From NCBI GenBank assembly GCA_020849935.1, contig JADZFJ010000457.1, positions 1 through 5,257 on the forward strand: 5,257 nucleotides of DNA. The letters are read 5' to 3'. This DNA comes from Crocinitomix sp. (GTDB lineage Bacteria; Bacteroidota; Bacteroidia; Flavobacteriales_D; Crocinitomicaceae). Of the stretch, positions 1 through 5,239 are shown one piece after another (the stretch's first letter is position 1; each line of letters starts with the position of its first letter). The notes below the pieces were generated by a model. That model was given only the letters and a program-made list of their open reading frames with translations, did no database searches and was not told where the DNA came from. The position numbers and the translations under genes were made by a program.

Positions 1-21
1 AAACGAATGTAACATTTGTTT
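1..21. repeat. 21-bp near-perfect palindrome upstream of sigma factor gene
   Basis: The arms AAACGAATGT (1-10) and ACATTTGTTT (12-21) are reverse complements apart from one position, which would be a G-U pair in RNA, around a single central A. As DNA this has the symmetry of a site for a dimeric regulator. As RNA it could form a 9-bp stem with a 3-nt loop followed by the T-rich stretch TTTATTTCTT, so it could instead be the terminator of a gene to the left that lies outside the window. It ends 55 bp before the sigma factor start. The symmetry is seen directly; the role is inference. Confidence 0.5.
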
Positions 22-76
22 ATTTCTTATACTTATTCATCCAATGCAAGGATAAGGTGGTTTTGGTATACTAATT

Positions 77-580
77 TTGAAAAATCAACAAGAAATATTT
101 TTGAAGCTGATTCAAGAGAATCGCGGAATCTTATTAAAGGTTTCGAGGATCTATATGAATAATCCACAAGATCGAGAAGATTTAGAACAAGAAATCGTAT
201 TTCAATTATGGCGCTCCTTTGCTTATTTTAAAGGTGAAAGTAAGTTTTCAACTTGGATGTACCGCGTGGCATTAAATACCGCCATCACTTATTTCAAACA
301 GGAAAAACGTCGTCCCGATCATGGAACATTTCGACCAGAAATGGGGAATTTAAGTGAAACTGAAGAGGTGGATAAAGAGAGTCAATTAGCCCATTTTTAC
401 AGAGCTGTTCAGGAATTGTCTAAAATTGAAAAGGCCTTGATCTTACAGTTTATTGAAGGACTTTCTCATGCCGAAATTTCTGAAAATTTAGGTTTGTCCG
501 AGGTTAATACGCGGGTTAAATTGAATCGAACGAAGAAAAAAATACAAGAATTAATTAAAGCACAAGGGTATGAATTTTGA
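77..580 (+). CDS. ECF-family RNA polymerase sigma factor (sigma-70 family)
   Basis: Predicted cytoplasmic alternative sigma factor that would direct core RNA polymerase to a specific promoter set. The 167-residue length fits the two-domain ECF type. Region 2 spans about residues 12-79: an acidic stretch with DREDLEQEIVFQLW at 32-45, then the core-binding and -10-recognition segment beginning KFSTWMYRVALNTAI at 56-70 and ending in the basic KQEKRR. A variable acidic linker follows (about 80-103). Region 4 spans about 104-160, with a helix-turn-helix around LSHAEISENLGLSEVNTRVK (129-148) that would read the -35 element. No extra N- or C-terminal domain is seen. The start is TTG at 77: an in-frame TAA at 53-55 closes the frame and no ATG lies between, while the first ATG (codon 27) would cut into region 2. 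An SD-like AAGGTGG at 54-60 is too distant for TTG77 but lies 7 bases from an in-frame ATA at 68. It overlaps the next gene by 11 bp, implying co-transcription. The ECF subgroup and target promoters are not determinable here. Confidence 0.95.
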   Translation: MKNQQEIFLKLIQENRGILLKVSRIYMNNPQDREDLEQEIVFQLWRSFAYFKGESKFSTWMYRVALNTAITYFKQEKRRPDHGTFRPEMGNLSETEEVDKESQLAHFYRAVQELSKIEKALILQFIEGLSHAEISENLGLSEVNTRVKLNRTKKKIQELIKAQGYEF

Positions 581-1211
581 GGAATTGAAAAATGAAATGA
601 ACCAAGCTACCAACGAGCAGTTGGAATTGGAAGGGAATAATTCGTCCAGAAAAATTGACTTTACGAAGGGGAAAAATAATCCGGTGGCAAAGATTCGTGC
701 GAATATGAAAAAGGAAATTATCACCCAATTAGTTTGTATGGTGATTTTTATGGCCTATCCTTTTTTAGTAGAGATGGCGACACTAAACGAGGCGGTGTAC
801 TTTATTTTTATGTTCATTACGTCGTTAATGACCATGGGCTATTTAATTAAATTGGGTTTTTTCTTGCGTAAAACGGACAATTTTTCAGTGAATACGAAAG
901 ACACTATTAAACATTTTATTTTTGAAGTAAAGTTGACCTTGGAAGTGTATAAATCGTTTATTATTGCAGGATCGCTGTTATTGCCAATTCCAGTTTTTGC
1001 CTTAATTGCCAATGGCAGTCGGTTCGCTAATTCGTTGGATTTTGAGAAGTGGTTTTTACTTCAATTAAACGATACCGAAATAACTTTACTGATTGTTGGC
1101 TACTTAATTTTGGCCGTGCTTTTCTATTACATTACTGCTGGATGGACGAAATTAATGTATGGGAAGTATTTGAATCAACTCGAGGAGGTGAGTCAAGATT
1201 TAACAGATTAA
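570..1211 (+). CDS. Four-helix inner-membrane protein paired with ECF sigma; putative anti-sigma factor
   Basis: I cannot assign this 213-residue protein to a named family. It has a charged, Asn/Glu-rich cytoplasmic-looking N-terminus (1-50, starting MNFEELKNEM), then four predicted membrane helices at about 51-70, 74-98, 128-148 and 171-192. The helix 2-3 loop is polar and charged (KTDNFSVNTKDTIKH, 101-115), and the C-terminal tail is acidic. There is no signal peptide, zinc-binding HxxxCxxC anti-sigma motif, or FecR-like periplasmic domain. The ATG lies inside the last codons of the sigma factor gene, an 11-bp overlap that points to translational coupling. Bacteroidota often encode a small membrane protein directly after an ECF sigma gene, and such partners are presumed to hold the sigma factor at the membrane. 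On that basis the likely role is an anti-sigma factor with its N-terminal 50 residues facing the cytoplasm. This is inference from position and topology; it could instead be a membrane protein of unrelated function. Its stop shares TTAA with the convergent trmN6 stop. Confidence 0.85.
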   Translation: MNFEELKNEMNQATNEQLELEGNNSSRKIDFTKGKNNPVAKIRANMKKEIITQLVCMVIFMAYPFLVEMATLNEAVYFIFMFITSLMTMGYLIKLGFFLRKTDNFSVNTKDTIKHFIFEVKLTLEVYKSFIIAGSLLLPIPVFALIANGSRFANSLDFEKWFLLQLNDTEITLLIVGYLILAVLFYYITAGWTKLMYGKYLNQLEEVSQDLTD

Positions 1212-1927
1212 CTTTTGTTTTCTTGGCTTAAGTCCTTGTAATAAAAATCTTTTGTGAGCTCGATATAGGCGGTCGAATACTGATTGTTGGCATTTTTCAC
1301 CAGCAAGGTGCTTATTTCTGGCACTTGTTGAATTTTCGAAAATTGAAGCAGTGATCGTTTGGGTGTTTCGTCCTCTCGCAAAGTACGTAAAATTTTAGTT
1401 GGATATAAACCAAATTTTTCTGCCATGATGCAATGGTTTTTCTCTTCATCGAATGGAATCACACAGGCAAAGACACCGTGATCAGCGAGCAGATTTTTAA
1501 CATTTTCATACAATTCTTCCAAAGGCAGTTCGACCGTATGACGAGTTCTGTTTCGATCAACATCTTCGCTTAGAAAAGCATTTTGAAAGTAGGGTGGGTT
1601 GGTGATGATCAAGTCGAATTGTTCCGTGGTGTTAAAATCCTGGAGTTTGGTTTGAATGGCGAGTGGTTTATTGTTAAAAGGAGCAGCCAAAAAATTTGAT
1701 TGCGCTTCTTGCCACGATTCAAAATGCGGTTCGATGGCGACCACCTGTGCCGATGGATTTTTTTGAGTCAGCATGAGGGCTAAAATGCCAGTACCAGTGC
1801 CAATGTCTAAAATGGACTTAAAATTTCCATTTACCCAAGCTCCTAAAAGCATAGAGTCGGTGCCAATTTTGTGCGAATTGTGTGCTTGTTGGATTGAAAA
1901 CTGTTTGAATTTAAACGGTTGGCTCAT
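1208..1927 (-). CDS. trmN6: tRNA1(Val) (adenine37-N6)-methyltransferase
   Basis: Class I S-adenosylmethionine-dependent methyltransferase of the TrmN6 (YfiC) family. Characterised members transfer a methyl group to N6 of A37, next to the anticodon of tRNA1(Val). Residues 1-30 carry the family N-terminus with FKQFSIQQAHNSHKIGTDSM and LLGAW. Motif I (SAM binding) is DIGTGTGILAL at 41-51, the motif II acidic residue is Glu66 in VVAIEP, and motif IV NPPYF is at 110-114, the catalytic signature of N6-adenine methyltransferases. RNRTRHTVELPLEEL (125-139) and PKRSLLQF (189-196) also match family blocks. At 239 residues it is close to the E. coli enzyme (245), so it looks complete. The ATG overlaps the rimM stop as ATGA, indicating translational coupling as the third gene of the rpsP operon. 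A broader methyltransferase on a different adenine is possible, since NPPY enzymes are easily cross-annotated. Confidence 0.9.
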   Translation of the reverse strand: MSQPFKFKQFSIQQAHNSHKIGTDSMLLGAWVNGNFKSILDIGTGTGILALMLTQKNPSAQVVAIEPHFESWQEAQSNFLAAPFNNKPLAIQTKLQDFNTTEQFDLIITNPPYFQNAFLSEDVDRNRTRHTVELPLEELYENVKNLLADHGVFACVIPFDEEKNHCIMAEKFGLYPTKILRTLREDETPKRSLLQFSKIQQVPEISTLLVKNANNQYSTAYIELTKDFYYKDLSQENKS

Positions 1928-2469
1928 TCTTCCTCTTCGGTGCCTAAATACATGTCAAGTAAGCCCTCTGGCGCACTGATGTAGATCGTTTGGGTTTCGC
2001 GATCAACGCGTTGGATAAATTGAGCTTGTTTAGGAATCAAAATCTCAATCCCTTCAAAATCAATCGAAATAAGTGGGTTGTTGGTCAAATCTACCACTTC
2101 AATTACCTTTCCAATTGGTCCTTTTACGGCATCTATCACCGCAAAACCTTCGATTTCGTGAAAATAAAATTCCGTATCATCTAATTTAGGAAGGGTGTCA
2201 AGTGGCAAAAATAATCCACATTTAAGAATGGTGGTGGCTTGCCTTTCAGAATCGATGTCTTCGAATTTTACTGTAGCAAAACCATTTTGTTTGATTTGGA
2301 TACTCTCCAAAAAAAATGGAATCAGTTTATTGCCGTATTCAACAAAAACTGATTCCAATTCGTTATATTCCCAAGGATCGTCTACATCTAGAAAAATAGT
2401 TACTTCGCCTTTATAGCTATGTAATTTGGCTATTGTACCTAGTTTATAGCAATCTTCTTTTAGAAACAT
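1924..2469 (-). CDS. rimM: Ribosome maturation factor RimM
   Basis: Cytoplasmic 30S assembly factor that in characterised bacteria binds protein S19 and helps mature the 3' (head) domain of 16S rRNA. The 181-residue protein matches the usual length (E. coli about 182). The N-terminal RimM beta-barrel covers about residues 7-92: it starts YKLGTIAKLHSYKGEVTIFL (8-27), with the family's typical G-I-KxHGxxGE-like pattern in a form where Ser replaces the usual Gly. The C-terminal PRC-barrel covers about 98-176 and begins with the recognisable EFYFHEIEGFAV (100-111), later GKVIEVVD and IEILIPKQAQFIQRVD (141-156). The acidic end (GTEEEE) is unremarkable. The ATG is preceded by an A-rich tract (GCAAAAAAACAA) with no Shine-Dalgarno sequence. 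It follows rpsP by 39 bp, the classic rpsP-rimM order, and its TGA overlaps the trmN6 ATG. Confidence 0.96.
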   Translation of the reverse strand: MFLKEDCYKLGTIAKLHSYKGEVTIFLDVDDPWEYNELESVFVEYGNKLIPFFLESIQIKQNGFATVKFEDIDSERQATTILKCGLFLPLDTLPKLDDTEFYFHEIEGFAVIDAVKGPIGKVIEVVDLTNNPLISIDFEGIEILIPKQAQFIQRVDRETQTIYISAPEGLLDMYLGTEEEE

Positions 2470-2484
2470 TTGTTTTTTTGCACG

Positions 2485-2500
2485 TCACCCTTGCGAGTGA
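2485..2500 (-). promoter_or_regulatory. GNRA-capped hairpin between rpsP and rimM
   Basis: Read on the minus strand, TCACTC and GGGTGA form a 6-bp stem (one U-G pair) closed by the tetraloop GCAA, a stable GNRA type. It sits after the rpsP stop and ends 15 nt before the rimM ATG. The sequence after it is A-rich, not U-rich, so it is not an intrinsic terminator. It could set the relative yields of S16 and RimM by affecting ribosome access, mRNA processing or 3'-end stability of an rpsP transcript. The pairing is visible; the function is inference. Confidence 0.4.
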
Positions 2501-2508
2501 GGCGAATA

Positions 2509-3060
2509 TTAAGCTTCTGCTTCTGGAGTTTCCTCCGTTGCTTCTGCAGTTGTTTCTTCACTTGCTTCTTCAGCTACCTCTTCTACAACCTCTTCAACAG
2601 CAGGTGTGTTTTTTGCTAATAATTCAGCTGCTTTTGCCTCATTTGCTGCTTTTTCAGCTAATAATTTTGCTGCTTTGCTAGCTTCTGCTGCTTTAGACAA
2701 TGAATCTGATTTTCCAGTGATTTTAGAATCTTTATCTGCTTTCCAAGCATCAAATTTTGCTTGAGCTGCATCTGCAGTCAATGCTCCTTTTGCTACCCCT
2801 TTATCTAAATGGTTTTTTAACAAAACTCCTGTATAAGAAAGAATTGCTTTTGCAGTATCTGAAGGTTCAGCTCCTGTTTTTACCCAATGTAATGCACGTT
2901 CGAAATCAATTTCGATGGTTGCAGGGTTGGTGTTTGGATTATAAGTTCCAATTTTTTCAATGAAACGACCATCTCTTCTTGATTTTGAGTCTGCCGCTAC
3001 TAAATGATAAAAAGCATGTTGTTTTTTACCGTGTCTTTGCAATCTAATTCGTGTTGCCAT
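2509..3060 (-). CDS. rpsP: 30S ribosomal protein S16 with long Ala/Lys/Glu-rich C-terminal extension
   Basis: Structural protein of the small ribosomal subunit that binds 16S rRNA. The S16 core occupies about residues 1-85: MATRIRLQRHGKKQHAFYHL at the start, then ADSKSRRDGRFIEKIGTYNP (23-42), the RALHWVKTGAEPSDT segment (55-69) and the terminal helix ending VLLKNHLDKG. E. coli S16 is about 82 residues, so roughly 100 residues are additional. The extension has a helical Lys/Ala part (about 90-150, with the related blocks KAAKLLAEKAA and AKAAELLAK) and a strongly acidic end (about 154-183, runs of VEEVVEEVAEEASEE). Extended, low-complexity S16 tails occur in Bacteroidota; the tail's role is not known to me and it is probably flexible or surface-exposed. 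The ATG is preceded by TAATTAAAAA with no Shine-Dalgarno sequence. It is the first gene of a minus-strand operon with rimM and trmN6, with a good Bacteroidetes-type promoter about 70-90 bp upstream. Confidence 0.97.
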   Translation of the reverse strand: MATRIRLQRHGKKQHAFYHLVAADSKSRRDGRFIEKIGTYNPNTNPATIEIDFERALHWVKTGAEPSDTAKAILSYTGVLLKNHLDKGVAKGALTADAAQAKFDAWKADKDSKITGKSDSLSKAAEASKAAKLLAEKAANEAKAAELLAKNTPAVEEVVEEVAEEASEETTAEATEETPEAEA

Positions 3061-3076
3061 TTTTTAATTATACTTT

Positions 3077-3091
3077 GAAGTACGAAACTTC
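3077..3091 (-). promoter_or_regulatory. Small hairpin in rpsP 5' leader
   Basis: On the minus strand GAAGT and ACTTC form a perfect 5-bp stem with loop TTCGT, ending 16 nt before the rpsP ATG. The same ACTT can pair instead with the AAGT just downstream (TACTT/AAGTA, though with only a 2-nt gap), so two pairings compete. Many ribosomal protein operons are autoregulated through leader structures, but this one matches no leader I know. Low support. Confidence 0.22.
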
Positions 3092-3111
3092 CGTTAATAA
3101 TGATTTTTTTG

Positions 3112-3124
3112 TCCCAAAAAGGGA
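3112..3124 (-). promoter_or_regulatory. Probable 5'-terminal stem-loop of rpsP transcript
   Basis: On the minus strand TCCC-TTTTT-GGGA is a perfect 4-bp stem with a 5-nt loop. It begins 4 nt after the -7 box, where the transcript would be expected to start. A stem at the extreme 5' end could protect the mRNA from 5'-end-dependent decay. The pairing is seen; the transcription start is inferred. Confidence 0.3.
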
Positions 3125-3127
3125 GCG

Positions 3128-3153
3128 CAAAGATAGTAATTTTTTTTACCAAA
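3128..3153 (-). promoter_or_regulatory. Bacteroidetes-type promoter of the rpsP-rimM-trmN6 operon
   Basis: On the minus strand, TATCTTTG at 3135-3128 is a perfect match to the Bacteroidetes housekeeping -7 box TAnnTTTG. A TTTG at 3153-3150 lies upstream as the -33 element. The spacing (14 bp) is shorter than the 17-23 bp usually cited, so the -33 assignment is less sure than the -7 box; an A-rich spacer lies between them. This placement gives a leader of about 60 nt before the rpsP ATG. Confidence 0.6.
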
Positions 3154-3182
3154 CTGTTAATTGCGCTTAATTTAATTCTTAA

Positions 3183-3208
3183 GACTGAATTTCTTGTAAA
3201 TTTAAGTC
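3183..3208 (-). terminator. Weak hairpin downstream of the receptor gene, possible terminator
   Basis: On the minus strand GACT-TA-AATTT, loop ACAAG, then AAATT-C-AGTC forms 4 + 5 bp with a small internal loop. It lies 55 bp after the receptor stop and upstream of the rpsP promoter, the right place for a terminator. It is A+T-rich and is not followed by a clean U-tract, so support is weak. The rest of the 3061-3262 gap holds the rpsP promoter and leader; I see no other gene in it. Confidence 0.25.
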
Positions 3209-3262
3209 AATTCCTAGTACTTCGTTTGGTTTTGATAGATAAGTTTACAAAAAAAGGTTGAT

Positions 3263-5239
3263 TTAAAAATGATAGATCACACCAATTTGTCCTTGCCAAC
3301 GTGAGTTGATTGGATCGATTTGCCAAGGTGTTCCTGTTGGATTTTTGAATTGATACAACGGATTACCATTTTCAATTTTCACAAAATCGATTACACCAAC
3401 TCCAGCGTTTTGCACGTTTGGTACAAAGTGTTGTTTTCCCCAGTTTTTATTGACGAGGTTGGGCGCGTTAAATAGATCAAATGTAATTTCGAGTTTATTC
3501 TTTCCTTTAAACAGTGGCTGTTCGTAGCTTAAGCGCAAATCAACTTGGTGGTTCCAAGGCGTTCGTGCGCCATTTCGTTCGGTATAATCGCCTCGTTTAC
3601 TGTTTAAATAATCGTTGTTGGAGATGTATTGATCTAATTGTGACCATTGTGTTTCGGCAGATACCAATACACCATCGGCATTTGTGTATGCTTGAAATTG
3701 AATATCGGCTGAGGTGGCAGGAACATACAAAAGGTCATTTTTTGCAGATCCATCGCGGTTAATGTCGCCTTCGTAAATAAATGAAAAAGGACTGCCTGAA
3801 CGACCATTGTAAACAAATCCGACTTTTAATAGTGATTTTTTAAGTTTGAAATTGTAAAAATGATACGAAATGATTTTATGTCTTAAGTCGAAATTCGAGT
3901 AAGAAAGGCGTGGGTCATTAGCAACGATGGATTGATTCCATTCATAATTTGCCGCATGCGAATTTCGTACACTGCTAGTCAAATCAAAACTTTTGCCGTA
4001 CGAATAACCCAAAAAGTTCACCAATTTTTCGCCATTGCGGGCAAGGTTGATGGTTAAGTTGTAACGATATCCTTTCGAAGTATTGGTTAAAATGAAAACA
4101 TTGGTGAATTGATCGTTGATTTTGGCAGCTGCTCCGCTTGCTAAAAAATACGGTCGATTATCGGACCCAGTATATGTTGAAACAGAGTCTTTTCCATTAA
4201 TGGATTTAAATAATAAACCATTTAATGTTTTCGAGTAAGTGGCTTCAAGGGTAAGCAATAATTTACCCGGAAGTTTTATTTCAACAGCTAGGTTGTTTTT
4301 CCAATCGCGCGGTAATTTAAAGCCATTGTCTATCAGGTTGATTTCTGTCAAACCAGGTTGTAAGCTGGCCAAATCTGAAAGGTCGGTGGTGATTGGCGTA
4401 GTGCCTGTTGGTTTTACATCGATATTATTGTATTGTGTTCCAGAAATATAATGTGGATAGGCATACCACAAAAACGGAATTCGCCCGGTAAAAAGTCCTG
4501 AACCACCGCGGAGGTTGATTTTTTTGTTTTTTGTGACTTGATAATTGAATCCAAAGCGCGGATTTACTTGAGGTTTACTGTTGATTTTATTTTCATAAAT
4601 CGCAAATTCAGGCGTATTGGTAAGGTCTTGACTCAAAGGAAAATCTCCCGGATGCCATTGAAGGTCGACACGAACTCCACCAGTAATGGATAATCGTTTG
4701 TTAATTCTGAATTCGTCTTGGGCATATAATCCTCCTAACATCACCGCATATTCTGCCGATGGGGTTTGACGATTATAGTCGAAATCGTTATTATCTACAT
4801 TGTAAACGCCTCGAATTCGACTAGGCAGGTCGGCGAAAAAGTTACTTGGCGAACTGTATTGCCAACGCCCATTCCAAGCAGATAAAAAGCGATATTCGAT
4901 TTGGTTAAATTCAACCGACCCTCCAAAGGTAAATGTGTGTTGTTTTCGGTAATACACCAAATTATCTGTTAATTGATAGGTATTTACATCTAACCCGTAA
5001 ATAGATGCTTCGCGATAAGTGCCTGCAAAAATGGTATTTGCTGCATTGTAAGAAATTTCTAAATGTGGGAAAGGGCTTCCGTCAAAATCACGCGAATCGT
5101 GGATGTTGCTATAAGATAGATTGAGTTTATTGTAAAATTTGTCGTTGATGTTACTTTTAAGTTCGGCAACGATGCTGTTATTTCTAGAGTTGTGTGTATA
5201 CCCTTGTCGACTGAAATTAAAGAAATTAGGAGTCCATTC
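3263..5239 (-). CDS. Oar-like TonB-dependent outer-membrane receptor, C-terminal part (5' incomplete)
   Basis: Outer-membrane beta-barrel transporter of the TonB-dependent, Oar-like type common in Bacteroidota; the substrate cannot be told. The fragment has 658 residues, counted from the codon after an in-frame TGA. Family blocks include LYAQDEFRINKRLSITGGVR (about 171-190), PRFGFNYQ (227-234), RGGSGLFTGRIPFLW (244-258), RHKIISYHFYNF (453-464), GDINRDGSAKNDLLYVP (491-507), RTPWNHQVDLRLSYE (559-573) and the final RWQGQIGVIYHF. The C-terminal Phe fits the outer-membrane barrel signature recognised by the BAM machinery. Full-length Oar-like proteins are about 1,000 residues, so the signal peptide, carboxypeptidase-regulatory-like domain and plug are expected beyond the right edge. 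A TTG at 4960 is not a credible start: 93 further codons upstream also read as receptor sequence (FNFSRQGYTHNSRNNSIVAE and SNINDKFYNKLNLSYSNI). The TGA at 5242-5240 interrupts the frame; see the separate entry. The gene is followed by a 202-bp gap and then rpsP, so it is probably a separate transcript. Confidence 0.92.
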   Translation of the reverse strand, partial: EWTPNFFNFSRQGYTHNSRNNSIVAELKSNINDKFYNKLNLSYSNIHDSRDFDGSPFPHLEISYNAANTIFAGTYREASIYGLDVNTYQLTDNLVYYRKQHTFTFGGSVEFNQIEYRFLSAWNGRWQYSSPSNFFADLPSRIRGVYNVDNNDFDYNRQTPSAEYAVMLGGLYAQDEFRINKRLSITGGVRVDLQWHPGDFPLSQDLTNTPEFAIYENKINSKPQVNPRFGFNYQVTKNKKINLRGGSGLFTGRIPFLWYAYPHYISGTQYNNIDVKPTGTTPITTDLSDLASLQPGLTEINLIDNGFKLPRDWKNNLAVEIKLPGKLLLTLEATYSKTLNGLLFKSINGKDSVSTYTGSDNRPYFLASGAAAKINDQFTNVFILTNTSKGYRYNLTINLARNGEKLVNFLGYSYGKSFDLTSSVRNSHAANYEWNQSIVANDPRLSYSNFDLRHKIISYHFYNFKLKKSLLKVGFVYNGRSGSPFSFIYEGDINRDGSAKNDLLYVPATSADIQFQAYTNADGVLVSAETQWSQLDQYISNNDYLNSKRGDYTERNGARTPWNHQVDLRLSYEQPLFKGKNKLEITFDLFNAPNLVNKNWGKQHFVPNVQNAGVGVIDFVKIENGNPLYQFKNPTGTPWQIDPINSRWQGQIGVIYHF

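Noticed and set aside
1..15. Start of a divergent minus-strand gene with ATG at 15-13
   Set aside because: Only five codons fall in the window, which is too few to support a gene.
36..56. Hairpin ATCC-AATGCAA-GGAT (plus TT/AA with a bulged C) in the sigma gene leader
   Set aside because: The stem is short, bulged and A+T-rich; it is not clearly better than chance.
72..79. TAATTTTG as a -7 promoter box for the sigma factor gene
   Set aside because: It matches TAnnTTTG but overlaps the TTG start, and no -33 TTTG lies at suitable spacing upstream. The match is easily reached by chance in A+T-rich DNA.
2485..2500. The rpsP-rimM spacer hairpin as an intrinsic terminator
   Set aside because: The sequence after it in the RNA is A-rich, not U-rich, and rimM is expected to be co-transcribed.
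2433..2681. Plus-strand open frame encoding a Leu-rich hydrophobic peptide opposite the S16 tail
   Set aside because: It is the complement of Ala/Glu/Lys-rich codons in rpsP, which automatically gives Leu-rich antisense translation. It has no independent start context.
3634..3816. Other-frame open stretches inside the receptor gene and opposite trmN6 and rimM
   Set aside because: They are short, have low-complexity or atypical composition, and are fully overlapped by well-supported genes.
4960..4960. TTG as the start of the receptor gene
   Set aside because: The frame stays open for 93 more codons upstream with convincing receptor-type sequence, and a start here would remove the plug and signal peptide.
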